A stretch of DNA of 64,000 nt from Marinobacter panjinensis (GTDB lineage: Bacteria; Pseudomonadota; Gammaproteobacteria; Pseudomonadales; Oleiphilaceae), in NCBI RefSeq assembly GCF_005298175.1, contig NZ_SZYH01000001.1, positions 248,001 through 312,000 on the forward strand, in the 5' to 3' direction. A program made the translations under genes and the position numbers. The notes beneath the pieces are model-generated. The model searched no databases and had not been told where the DNA came from. It saw only the letters and a list, made by a program, of their open reading frames with translations. Below, piece after piece: positions 46,110 to 54,682 of the stretch. Numbering within the stretch: position 1 is the stretch's first letter; the number at the start of each line of letters is the position of its first letter.

Positions 46110-47033
46110 ATGGCACTGTTTTCCTTTTCTGGTAAACCCGCCGCTGCCAGCAAAGACGATCAGACATCCCGCCTATTGCAGAACTTCCTTGGTGGCTATT
46201 CGATTGAGGTCACTCCGCGGACCGCCGAAAAGGTGGCGAGTTTTCGTGACATCCTGCCTGAAGGTACCCGCGTCTATATAGCTCATATAGACGGAACACC
46301 GATTGAGGATATGGTCCGCACCGCTCGTCGCCTGGCCGATGAGGGGTTCCCGGTCATGCCACATTTTCCTGCCCGCATAATAAAGAACCATGCTGAGCTG
46401 GCTGGCTGGATCGCCCGATATCAGGGCGAGGCAGGTGTGACACAGGCATTGCTTCTGGGTGGCGGCCGCACTACTACGGTTGGTGAATTCGAAGACTCCT
46501 TGAAGCTGATCGAGACAGGACTCTTCGATGGCTTCGGGCACCTGCACGTTGCCGGGCATCCTGAGGGTAACCGCGATATCGATCCCGATGGTTCTGACAA
46601 GATGGTTATGCAAGCCCTGAACTGGAAGCAGGCTTTTTCCCGGCGGACTGATGCGCGAGTTGCGATCACTACCCAGTTCTGTTTCGAAGCCGTTCCGGTT
46701 ATCGCCTGGGCCAATCGGCTAGCGGACGAGGGAATTGATCTGCCAATCCATATCGGCGTGGCTGGCCCGGCCAGACTCCAGACCCTGATGAAATACGCTT
46801 TGTCTTGTGGCGTAGGTCCCAGCATGAAGGTCTTGCAACGCCGCGCCAAGGACGTCACCAAGCTACTATTGCCCTATGAGCCAACCGAACTGTTGTCTGA
46901 GCTGGCTGAGTATAAAGAGCAGCACCCAGCCTTCGGCATTGAGCAGGTGCATTTTTTTCCGCTGGGCGGTATTGAAACAAATGCGAATTGGGTCACCGAA
47001 AATGGCGGGGCTGCAGGTCGGCCAGCAAACTGA
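46110..47033 (+). CDS. MetF-like methylenetetrahydrofolate reductase
   Basis: This 307-residue product resembles the FAD-dependent methylenetetrahydrofolate reductase family but is divergent. [20 protein letters not shown] replaces the usual SFEFFPP start. [35 protein letters not shown] and [19 protein letters not shown] match the flavin and folate regions. A methionine-pathway MetF would reduce methylene-THF; in this setting the enzyme more likely oxidises 5-methyl-THF from the demethylase. An AGGAGAG site precedes the ATG, and folD follows after 13 bp. Confidence 0.82.
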   Translation: MALFSFSGKPAAASKDDQTSRLLQNFLGGYSIEVTPRTAEKVASFRDILPEGTRVYIAHIDGTPIEDMVRTARRLADEGFPVMPHFPARIIKNHAELAGWIARYQGEAGVTQALLLGGGRTTTVGEFEDSLKLIETGLFDGFGHLHVAGHPEGNRDIDPDGSDKMVMQALNWKQAFSRRTDARVAITTQFCFEAVPVIAWANRLADEGIDLPIHIGVAGPARLQTLMKYALSCGVGPSMKVLQRRAKDVTKLLLPYEPTELLSELAEYKEQHPAFGIEQVHFFPLGGIETNANWVTENGGAAGRPAN

Positions 47034-47046
47034 GAAGGAAACACAC

Positions 47047-47940
47047 ATGACTGCCCGGATCATCGACGGAAAAGCGTTCGCGGCTGTACTGCTTGAAAGT
47101 GTGGCTGAGCACGTTTCGCACCTCAAGCAGACACAAGGAATAACTCCCGGGCTGGCGGTTGTGCTGGTCGGAGAGGATCCAGCATCCCAGGTCTATGTTC
47201 GCTCGAAGGGACAGCGGACCGTCGAGGTTGGCATGCACTCTTACGAATACAGATTGCCCGCAGATACGCTGGAAGCCGAACTTTTGGCACTGATTGAACA
47301 GCTCAATCTTGACCCATCGGTTAATGGTATTCTCGTCCAGCTTCCCTTGCCGCAACACCTTGACGAAGCGTTGGTTATCAATGCGATTGATCCGTCAAAG
47401 GATGTGGACGGGTTTCATATTTCCAATGCTGGCCTGCTTGCCACTGGGCAGCGGGCTATGGTGCCCTGCACCCCTTTGGGGTGCCTGATGATGCTTCGCG
47501 AGTATTGCGGTAACCTGGCAGGGTTACACGCTGTAGTGATCGGGCGTTCGAACATTGTGGGCAAACCCATGGCACAGTTGCTGCTGAACGAGAGTTGCAC
47601 CGTAACCGTGGCGCATTCGCGTACGAGGAATCTGCCGGATTTCGTAAATGGTGCGGATATCGTCGTCGCCGCTGTAGGGCGGCCTCTATTCGTCAAGGGC
47701 GAATGGCTCAAAACGGGTGCCACAGTGATTGACGTGGGAATCAATCGAATTGAACAGGGGGACGGCACCACGCGGCTGGTCGGCGATGTCGATTATGACG
47801 CTGCGAAAGATATTGCAGGAGCGATCACACCGGTACCCGGCGGTGTCGGCCCGATGACCATTGCTTGTCTATTGGCCAACACAGTCGCGGCATGTTGTCG
47901 TGTGCATTTCCTTCCTGAACCCGCAGGTCTGACAGCCTGA
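47047..47940 (+). CDS. folD: Methylenetetrahydrofolate dehydrogenase/cyclohydrolase FolD
   Basis: FolD oxidises 5,10-methylene-THF to methenyl-THF and hydrolyses it to 10-formyl-THF, the substrate of PurU. The 297-residue product has the catalytic Lys in [13 protein letters not shown] and [53 protein letters not shown] and [17 protein letters not shown] are also present. I chose the ATG at 47047 with an AAGGAA site; upstream in-frame sequence belongs to metF. It differs from the usual housekeeping FolD in several motif positions, which suggests a pathway-specific paralogue. Confidence 0.93.
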   Translation: MTARIIDGKAFAAVLLESVAEHVSHLKQTQGITPGLAVVLVGEDPASQVYVRSKGQRTVEVGMHSYEYRLPADTLEAELLALIEQLNLDPSVNGILVQLPLPQHLDEALVINAIDPSKDVDGFHISNAGLLATGQRAMVPCTPLGCLMMLREYCGNLAGLHAVVIGRSNIVGKPMAQLLLNESCTVTVAHSRTRNLPDFVNGADIVVAAVGRPLFVKGEWLKTGATVIDVGINRIEQGDGTTRLVGDVDYDAAKDIAGAITPVPGGVGPMTIACLLANTVAACCRVHFLPEPAGLTA

Positions 47941-48067
47941 TAGACGGAACATCTAATCTGCGGCGTAACTATGACAGCGATGTTTGCTATACCGGCTTAA
48001 ATATTGAAGATGTTTAACTGCGTGACTAGACTTTCGTCATCAGGATGCTATTTGTAGCGTTTAAGGT

Positions 48068-48568
48068 ATGAAAAAAGTCGCGCTGGATGCTCTGGATGTC
48101 CGCATTTTAAGTGCTGTTCAGCAGCACGGGCAAATAAGCAAATATCGGCTTGCTGAATTGGTGAACCGATCGCCTACCCCGTGCTGGCTTCGGCTAACCA
48201 AGCTCAAAAAGGCTGGTCTTATAACCGGTTATCGGGGGCTGGTCGCTGTTGATAGAATTATCGACCTGACCAAGGTTTTTCTGACAGTTTCACTGCACGC
48301 TCATAAAAAGTCAGATTTTGACCGGTTTGAAAAACGCATTCAGAGTATTGATGAGGTTGTAGAGTGCTGCGCGACTGGCGGAGGTTTCGACTATATACTC
48401 AAGGTGACTACAAGCAGCCTGTCGGACTTTCAAACGTTTGTTGAACAGTTACTCGAAGAAGAACTCGGTATAGATCGCTATCTGATTTACGTTGTGACCA
48501 AGGAGGTAAAATCGACGTCACTCAGTTTGTCGCAACTCATGGAAATCAAGAGTCGTTCAGAAATCTAG
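48068..48568 (+). CDS. Lrp/AsnC-family transcriptional regulator
   Basis: The 166-residue product has an N-terminal winged helix-turn-helix (LDVRILSAVQQHGQISKYRL, then LTKLKKAGLITGYRGLVAVD). A C-terminal RAM/ACT-like ligand domain follows, with VVECCATGGGFDYILKVTTS. It follows folD by 127 bp in the same orientation and is probably the local regulator of the C1 genes. The two 149-bp leaders are candidate targets. No terminator was found before pcm, whose gene converges 6 bp away. Confidence 0.9.
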   Translation: MKKVALDALDVRILSAVQQHGQISKYRLAELVNRSPTPCWLRLTKLKKAGLITGYRGLVAVDRIIDLTKVFLTVSLHAHKKSDFDRFEKRIQSIDEVVECCATGGGFDYILKVTTSSLSDFQTFVEQLLEEELGIDRYLIYVVTKEVKSTSLSLSQLMEIKSRSEI

Positions 48569-48574
48569 TATCGA

Positions 48575-50572
48575 TCAGAGCCCGAACGGGAAAGTTTCCG
48601 GTATGCCTGGCTCCACCTCCGATGCCAGGGCATCAACCGCCCGGGTTTCATCAAACCAGATATATTCGTCGAACTGCCGTGATAAGGATGCGTTGAAATA
48701 GTGGCTCGCCATCTCTGTTTCCGGGCGATAGATCACACCGATGGCACGTTCAAGTCTGGGCGGGCGCAATTGCTTGACCAGATCTTTACTGCCATGACGC
48801 AACGGCAGGAAAAAGGCGTTCAGTCCCGTGTCGTGACACAAGCGCTCGATACTGTCAGGCACTGACGGTACGATGTTCTTGATTTCCATGGGTGCCCCCC
48901 AGTCAGACGCTGCTGCCACCGTGCCCTGATGCGTGCCGAATCCGATCAGATAGGCGCTGTCCCCGAAATGCCGGCGACACAGAGAGCCCACGTTGATCTC
49001 GCCGCGCTTGCCCATTTCCGTAGCTTCTGCATTGCCCAGGTGAGAATTATGTGCCCAGACAACGGCTTTGCTGCCAGGGCCATGGAAGTCAAGCAGATGC
49101 TCCAGCGTTTCGAACATGTGCTGATCGCGCAGATTCCAGGATTTCACCGAGCCCTCGTACATCGAGCGGTAATACCGTTCTGCATCCTTCACCAGCCGCG
49201 CATTGGCGATTGCGTCGAGGAATTTGCGGCCATCGTGAATCGAATACTCCAGCCGCTTCTGCATCAGCATGTGCAGCATGGACACGACGTCCTGTTCACA
49301 GCTTTCGTGTTTCGTGGTGAGCGCCATTCGGCCATAGGTTATCGGGTCCCTTTCCCAGGGTGTCAGGCAACCATAACGCCGGCGGGCGATGTCGGCTGTG
49401 TCCTCGTCTACCTGTTCCAGGTATCCGATGATGGCATTGATTGATGAGTAAAGACTGTAAAGATCCAGGCCATAGAACCCTGCTGCCTTATCCTCGCTGC
49501 CCGCCTGGCGGTTGTGGCCGCGTAGCCATTGCACAAACTCCAGCACCTGCCGGTTTGCCCACATCCAGGTGGGGAAGCGATTGAAAGTGGGCTCTTGTGT
49601 TGGCTCGGTGCGGGTTTCACGAACAAAATGATCCACCTGTGCGGCATCAGGCCAGTCCGCCTCCACCGCAACAAACTGGAATCCTTTTTTCTCTATCAGT
49701 TCCCGGGTAATACGTGCCCGCATGTCATAGAACTCGGCGGTGCCATGGGTGGCTTCCCCCAATAAAACCAGCCGCGAATGCCCGATTCTTGCCATCAGGC
49801 CATCAAGATCAACGGTCGCTATCGAGGGAATGTGGATCGCTTCCTTTCTGATCTGCTCAGAAAGCGGGGTCACTCGGCCAGCTTCGGTGCGGGGAGGCGC
49901 AGTCACCGTGCCTTCCCTGTCTCGCCACCCCTCTTTGCCGATCAAGGGAACAAATCGGACACCACCAAGGTCTTCAGTCTCTGTTTCATCATCGCTGACA
50001 CGGGTAATGCGCAGGAGTTTCTGCTGGTGAAGACTGGAGCCGGCCGGAATGACAAGGCGCCCGCCGATGGTCAGCTGCCTGACAAGGGATTGTGGAACAT
50101 TTGGCGCTCCGGCAGTTACAACAATGGCATTAAACGGAGCATGCTCGGGCCAGCCCAGGGTTCCATCGCCGCAGAGGACCGTCACGTTGTCATAACCCAG
50201 CTTGGCGAGACGTTCCCGGGCCAGTCTGGCGAGCACCTGGTGCCGCTCAACCGTATAAACCTGTTTTACAATTCTGGACAGAACAGCCGCTGCGTAGCCG
50301 GACCCGCTCCCGATCTCTAACACCGTATCCTCCGGCTTGAGCTTCATCGCCTCTGTCATCAGGGCAACGATATAGGGCTGGGAAATGGTCTGGCCCTCTT
50401 CTATCGGCAAGGGATTGTCGTCATAGGCAAAATCGGCCTGGTGGAGGCCGACAAATGCCTCCCGCGGGACAGTTTCCATGGCTTCCAGCACCCGCTTATC
50501 CTTGATGCCCCTTCTTGCCAGTGTCTCGAGGAATATCTGTTTCGCTTTGTGTAGATGGAGTTCCCTGGTCAT
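48575..50572 (-). CDS. Fusion of protein-L-isoaspartate methyltransferase and erythromycin-esterase-like domain
   Basis: The 665-residue protein has two complete domains. Residues about 1-215 are a Pcm-type methyltransferase that would repair isoaspartyl residues: IEEGQTISQPYIVALMTEAM, VLEIGSGSGYAAAVLSRIV and VVTAGAPNVPQSLVRQL. After a linker, residues about 245-660 are an erythromycin-esterase (EreA/EreB) fold with LVLLGEATHGTAEFYDMRAR, FVAVEADWPDA, VVWAHNSHLGNA and IGFGTHQGTV. The frame is continuous with no sign of error. The esterase domain may not act on macrolides, since many homologues are uncharacterised hydrolases. The fusion suggests a joint role in stress or damage processing, which is inference. 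Confidence 0.9.
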   Translation of the reverse strand: MTRELHLHKAKQIFLETLARRGIKDKRVLEAMETVPREAFVGLHQADFAYDDNPLPIEEGQTISQPYIVALMTEAMKLKPEDTVLEIGSGSGYAAAVLSRIVKQVYTVERHQVLARLARERLAKLGYDNVTVLCGDGTLGWPEHAPFNAIVVTAGAPNVPQSLVRQLTIGGRLVIPAGSSLHQQKLLRITRVSDDETETEDLGGVRFVPLIGKEGWRDREGTVTAPPRTEAGRVTPLSEQIRKEAIHIPSIATVDLDGLMARIGHSRLVLLGEATHGTAEFYDMRARITRELIEKKGFQFVAVEADWPDAAQVDHFVRETRTEPTQEPTFNRFPTWMWANRQVLEFVQWLRGHNRQAGSEDKAAGFYGLDLYSLYSSINAIIGYLEQVDEDTADIARRRYGCLTPWERDPITYGRMALTTKHESCEQDVVSMLHMLMQKRLEYSIHDGRKFLDAIANARLVKDAERYYRSMYEGSVKSWNLRDQHMFETLEHLLDFHGPGSKAVVWAHNSHLGNAEATEMGKRGEINVGSLCRRHFGDSAYLIGFGTHQGTVAAASDWGAPMEIKNIVPSVPDSIERLCHDTGLNAFFLPLRHGSKDLVKQLRPPRLERAIGVIYRPETEMASHYFNASLSRQFDEYIWFDETRAVDALASEVEPGIPETFPFGL

Positions 50573-50662
50573 GTTGCCTTCCCCCCTGCAGCGCTAGCGC
50601 ACGGTTCTCGGGTATACTCGTTGACCATATTATTGCATTTATCCAGTTTCCGGGAGCCCCCC

Positions 50663-51472
50663 ATGCAAGTGCATTCATTGTATGTCTATCCGGTTAAATC
50701 CCTTGCCGGGATTCAGGTTTCTTCGTTTCGTATGGATGATTTTGGTCCTGCCCGTGACCGGCGCTGGATGATTGTTGATGCTGACCGGCAATTCGTCACC
50801 CAGCGCAGTAATCCTGAACTTGCCAGGATCGGGACTCGGCTGGAAGAGGGCAGGGTGATGGTCGATATTCCGGGTGAGGGGGAGTTTTCACTGGTTGCCG
50901 GAAGCGAGGAATGTCGCGTCAGAGTCTGGCGGGACTGGACCAAAGCGGTATACGGTGGCAATGAGGCTTCCGACGCACTGTCCCGTTATTGTGGCGAAAC
51001 CTTCCGGTTTGTGTTCATGCCCGATGAAACCTTTCGCCGCGTTGATGCCAGCCGGGTTACCGAGTATCGTCGTGTCAGTTTTGCTGACGGCTTTCCATTG
51101 CTGATTATCAACCTTGCCTCCCTGGAAGAGCTGAACTCCCGCCTGCAGACGGCCGTAGAAATGCGTCGCTTCAGGCCCAATATTGTGGTTGAGGGGGCCG
51201 CTCCCTGGGAGGAAGACGAATGGAAGGCCCTGTCTGTCAACAATATTGTGTTCAGCCTGGTCAAACCCTGTTCACGCTGTGTCATGACCACTGTCGATCC
51301 TGACCGTGGCGTGAAAGCACCGGACTTGCAGCCTCTCAGGGAGCTTGGAACCTACCGGCGAACCGCTGATGGTGTGATTTTCGGAATGAATGCCGTTCAT
51401 GAATCCGCGGGGGAGATCCGGGTGGGAAGCCCTGTCACTTTCGCAACAACTGTAACCACGGAGAATCAATAA
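50663..51472 (+). CDS. MOSC-domain protein (YcbX/mARC-like)
   Basis: The 269-residue product begins MQVHSLYVYPVKSLAGI, the MOSC N-terminal beta-barrel signature, followed by DRRWMIVDADRQFVTQRSNP. The C-terminal MOSC core has RRFRPNIVVEGAAPWEEDEW and KPCSRCVMTTVDPDRG with the molybdenum-ligand Cys. Such proteins are Moco-dependent reductases that act on N-hydroxylated compounds. It lacks the C-terminal ferredoxin domain of E. coli YcbX, so a separate electron donor is expected. The GGGAG site and MQVHS start favour 50663. uup follows after 1 bp. Confidence 0.9.
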   Translation: MQVHSLYVYPVKSLAGIQVSSFRMDDFGPARDRRWMIVDADRQFVTQRSNPELARIGTRLEEGRVMVDIPGEGEFSLVAGSEECRVRVWRDWTKAVYGGNEASDALSRYCGETFRFVFMPDETFRRVDASRVTEYRRVSFADGFPLLIINLASLEELNSRLQTAVEMRRFRPNIVVEGAAPWEEDEWKALSVNNIVFSLVKPCSRCVMTTVDPDRGVKAPDLQPLRELGTYRRTADGVIFGMNAVHESAGEIRVGSPVTFATTVTTENQ

Positions 51473-51473
51473 C

Positions 51474-53399
51474 GTGCCACTGTTAACGCTGGATGCTATA
51501 TCCCTTGCTTTTGGCATGCAGCCATTGCTTGACCAGGCTTCCATGACCATGGAGCCCGGAGAACGCGTGTGCCTTCTCGGGCGAAACGGGGAGGGCAAAT
51601 CCACCTTGTTGAAAATCGTCACCGGCGAGGTGGTGCCGGACGGGGGTATTGTGAGACTGGAAGACGGCGCCAAGCTGTCGGTGCTGCCCCAGAACCTGCC
51701 GGTCAACGATACGCGGACTGCTTATGAAGCCGTATCCGGTGCGTTTCCCGAAACCGGTGATTTGCTGGCGGAATTCCACAAATTGACGCAGAACGCGGAT
51801 GAGGCAAGTCTGGACCGTATGATGAAGGTTCAGGAGCGCCTGGAGGCCCTCGATGGCTGGCGCCTTGACCAGAAGGTAGGTGCCATTCTTGCCCAGTACG
51901 GTATTGACCCGGACCAGACGTTGAATACGCTTTCCGGTGGCTGGCAGCGGCGTGTGCTGCTGGCCCGTGCACTGGTTACAGAGCCCGATGTACTGCTGCT
52001 GGACGAGCCTACCAACCACCTGGATGTGCCTGCGATTGCCTGGCTGGAAGAGGCTCTGGCCCAGTTCCGGGGCGCGATACTGTTTGTCAGCCACGACCGG
52101 GCTTTTATACGCAGGATGGCAACGAGAATTGTGGAGCTGGATAGGGGGCACCTGGTGAGCTTTGCGGCTACCTATGACCGCTACCTGGATCTCAAGGAAA
52201 AAGCGCTGGAAGAGGAAGAGCGTCAGAATGCGTTGTTCGACAAGCGCCTGAAGCAGGAGGAGGCCTGGATACGCCAGGGCATCAAGGCCCGCCGGACCCG
52301 CAATATGGGCCGGGTGAGGGCGCTCAAGGCCATGCGTGAGGAGCGTATGCAGCGGCGCGAACGCGGTGGTACCGCCAGTTTCTCAGTGGAAGATGCAGCC
52401 CGTTCCGGCAAGCTGGTGGTAGAAGCCACTGAGGCAGGGTTTTCCTACCCGGACGGAACTCCGGTTATCCGGGATATGAATATGACCGTCCTCAGGGGCG
52501 ACAAGATCGGCCTGGTTGGCGAGAACGGAACCGGCAAAACCACATTGGTCCGCTTGTTGTTGGGAGATCTCAAACCCACTGAAGGCCGTATCCGGTTGGG
52601 TACCAATCTTCAGGTAGCCTATTTCGACCAGCTCCGCGGAGAACTGGACCTGGAGCGTAACGCCCTGGATAACCTGTCTGAGGGCCGTGAGTTCATTGAA
52701 ATCAACGGCCAGAGTAAACATGTTCTGGGTTATTTGCAGGAATTTCTGTTCAGCCCGGAACGCGCACGTTCCCCCGTGCGTGTATTCTCCGGTGGTGAAC
52801 GGGCAAGGTTGCTGCTGGCCAAACTGTTCAGTAAGCCCGCCAACATTCTGGTGCTGGATGAGCCAACCAACGACCTGGACGTAGAAACCCTGGAACTGCT
52901 GGAATCCAGGCTGGTCGAGTTTGCCGGTACTGTGGTGGTGATCAGTCACGACCGGGAGTTTCTCGACAATGTGGCAACCGACACCGTATTTCTGGACGGT
53001 TCTGGTAAGGTAGCAGAATTTGTTGGTGGCTATACTGACTGGCGAAGGCAGGGGGGGCGATTTCCCTCGGAAGGCGGGAATCGGAAGGCCTCCAGGCCGC
53101 CGATGAACGACAGGCCAACCGCGCCTCCGGAGCCGGTATCGTCGGGAGCCGAAACGACAAGAGCAAAACCCGCAAAGCTCAGCTACAAGCTTAAGCTGGA
53201 GTTGGAGCAGTTGCCGGGCCAGATTGAAAAACTGGAGCGTGAGCTGGAAGATCTGCGGCAGAAGATTTCGGACCCGGAGTTCTATTCTGGCCCGACGGAT
53301 GACGTATCCGCGACACTTGCAGATTTGGGTGACAGGGAAGCTCGCCTGGAAAAAGTAATCGAGCGGTGGATGGAGCTGGAGGAACAGGCGAATCAATGA
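51474..53399 (+). CDS. uup: ABC-F ATPase Uup
   Basis: Uup is a soluble ABC-F ATPase linked to ribosome function and DNA-excision phenotypes. The 641-residue product has two ABC cassettes: LGRNGEGKSTLLKIV, LSGGWQRRVLLARAL and LLDEPTNHLDVPA in the first, and GENGTGKTTLVRLLL, FSGGERARLLLAKLF and VLDEPTNDLDVETL in the second. A charged linker lies between them and a C-terminal coiled coil from about residue 565. The start is a GTG at 51474 with GGAG upstream. It overlaps the next gene by four bases. Confidence 0.95.
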   Translation: MPLLTLDAISLAFGMQPLLDQASMTMEPGERVCLLGRNGEGKSTLLKIVTGEVVPDGGIVRLEDGAKLSVLPQNLPVNDTRTAYEAVSGAFPETGDLLAEFHKLTQNADEASLDRMMKVQERLEALDGWRLDQKVGAILAQYGIDPDQTLNTLSGGWQRRVLLARALVTEPDVLLLDEPTNHLDVPAIAWLEEALAQFRGAILFVSHDRAFIRRMATRIVELDRGHLVSFAATYDRYLDLKEKALEEEERQNALFDKRLKQEEAWIRQGIKARRTRNMGRVRALKAMREERMQRRERGGTASFSVEDAARSGKLVVEATEAGFSYPDGTPVIRDMNMTVLRGDKIGLVGENGTGKTTLVRLLLGDLKPTEGRIRLGTNLQVAYFDQLRGELDLERNALDNLSEGREFIEINGQSKHVLGYLQEFLFSPERARSPVRVFSGGERARLLLAKLFSKPANILVLDEPTNDLDVETLELLESRLVEFAGTVVVISHDREFLDNVATDTVFLDGSGKVAEFVGGYTDWRRQGGRFPSEGGNRKASRPPMNDRPTAPPEPVSSGAETTRAKPAKLSYKLKLELEQLPGQIEKLERELEDLRQKISDPEFYSGPTDDVSATLADLGDREARLEKVIERWMELEEQANQ

Positions 53400-54067
53400 A
53401 CGTAACGTATCGATTCAGGTTTGAAGATAATCGGTCCGTGGATTTCAAGGTCACGGACCAACCGGCAGAAGCAAAAGGCAGCTTGCCTGCGTGGACAAAA
53501 CTGGAACATTGCCAGTGCTCGAACTGTCCCCTGAAAGCGTCGGATTCTCCACAATGTCCTGCAGCTGTGGAGATACTCCCGGTGGTGAACCAGTTTCAGG
53601 CTGAAGATGCCTATCAGAAAGTGGATGTCATCGTTACCGACGACCGCAGAACCTATTCCAAGTCAACAACCCTTGAAGAGGCGTTGCGTTCCCTGCTTGG
53701 GCTCAAGATGGCCACCAGTGGCTGCCCGGTGTTGTCCGAGCTGAAATCCATGGCCGTACACCATCTGCCGTTTGCCAGTAATGACGAGTTCATTATGCGA
53801 AGTGTTTCCCATTACCTGCTGCAGCAGTACCTGGCGAAACGCAATCATCAGGAGCCGGACTGGGATCTGAAAGGGCTGGTGGAGAGAAATCAACGTCTGC
53901 AACTGGTCAATCAGGCTCTGTGGCAGCGTATCCATTCTGTCTGCAAGGGTGACAGCAACCTGAAGGCGTTGCTGAACTTTTTCTCAATGGCATCCAGTGT
54001 GAGCTTTTCCCTGGAAAGTCAGCTTCGCAAGCTGGAAGCAAAAATGCGGGGAGATGGCGCTGCTTGA
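53396..54067 (+). CDS. Uncharacterised conserved protein with N-terminal Cys cluster
   Basis: I do not recognise a named function for this 223-residue protein. The N-terminus is beta-rich (MNVTYRFRFEDNRSVDFKVT). A Cys cluster with spacing C-x-C-x2-C-x9-C (HCQCSNCPLKASDSPQC) near residues 40-56 could bind a metal. The rest is helical, ending in a segment likely to form a coiled coil (SVSFSLESQLRKLEAKM). It overlaps uup by four bases (ATGA), so it is cotranscribed and possibly functionally linked. There is no signal peptide or membrane span. Confidence 0.8.
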   Translation: MNVTYRFRFEDNRSVDFKVTDQPAEAKGSLPAWTKLEHCQCSNCPLKASDSPQCPAAVEILPVVNQFQAEDAYQKVDVIVTDDRRTYSKSTTLEEALRSLLGLKMATSGCPVLSELKSMAVHHLPFASNDEFIMRSVSHYLLQQYLAKRNHQEPDWDLKGLVERNQRLQLVNQALWQRIHSVCKGDSNLKALLNFFSMASSVSFSLESQLRKLEAKMRGDGAA

Positions 54068-54070
54068 AGC

Positions 54071-54093
54071 GCCATCCCGCAGTGCCGGATGGC
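54071..54093. terminator. Convergent hairpin between 53396 gene and usp
   Basis: GCCATCC at 54071-54077 and GGATGGC at 54087-54093 form a 7-bp stem between two convergent genes. There is no long T-run on either strand. Confidence 0.45.
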
Positions 54094-54094
54094 T

Positions 54095-54526
54095 CTACTG
54101 AATCCGGACGGCCAGTACGTCGCAGATGGTTCCGTGCAGCACGCCATTGGCCGTCGAGCCCAGAAGCAACTGAAAACCTTTGCGCCCGTGACTTCCCACG
54201 ATGACCAGGTCTGCATTCTGTTCTTTTGACAGCCGGTGTATTTCGGACTCAGGACGGCCAACGGTCACCACCTGGTTCTCTTTCGACACTTCGTATTGCT
54301 CACCATATTTGGCAAGCTGATCTTTCGCCGCTTTGTCCAGCTGATCCTGGAGTTCGGTGAGATCCATGGGGATGTCACCGCCATAAGCGTAGCCCACCGG
54401 CTCTACCACGTGCACCAGCATGAGTTGTGCACCAAGGGCCTTGCTGACCTCCACGGCCTTGTTGAGAACCTGCGGGGCCTCTTCGGTCAGATCAATGGCC
54501 ACCAGAATTTTTTGATAGATTGACAT
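54095..54526 (-). CDS. Universal stress protein, UspA family
   Basis: The 143-residue product is a single Usp domain: YQKILVAIDLTEEAPQVLNK at the start, QLMLVHVVEPVGYAYGG, and the nucleotide-binding motif VGSHGRKGFQLLLGSTANGV with the G-x2-G-x9-G spacing. An ATP-binding Usp is therefore expected. The ATG at 54524-54526 has AAGGAG upstream; the longer in-frame extension has no such support. Confidence 0.92.
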   Translation of the reverse strand: MSIYQKILVAIDLTEEAPQVLNKAVEVSKALGAQLMLVHVVEPVGYAYGGDIPMDLTELQDQLDKAAKDQLAKYGEQYEVSKENQVVTVGRPESEIHRLSKEQNADLVIVGSHGRKGFQLLLGSTANGVLHGTICDVLAVRIQ

Positions 54527-54648
54527 CGCATCGCTCCTTCGCGGATGAAGTCTGAATCGGGGCTTGTCCAGAATTACTGTACCTGAAAAGTGTAAACCAA
54601 TACTGACAGGTATCAAAAATAGTCGATAGGTTTGATGGTAAAGGTAGG

Positions 54649-54672
54649 GCCAGGGCGCTGTATTGCCCTGGC
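54649..54672 (-). terminator. Hairpin terminator after the 54683 gene
   Basis: On the minus strand GCCAGGGC and GCCCTGGC form an 8-bp perfect stem with an 8-base loop, 10 bp after the stop. A mixed pyrimidine stretch follows. Confidence 0.5.
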
Positions 54673-54682
54673 TAAAGGATGA

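Noticed and set aside
48575..48620. Search for a second copy of the tRNA-Gly 3' end at the right edge of the C1 cluster
   Set aside because: No matching repeat was seen, so a tRNA-integrated island cannot be claimed.
52383..53396. 337-codon minus-strand frame opposite uup
   Set aside because: Antisense to two intact ABC cassettes, no ribosome-binding site and no family resemblance.
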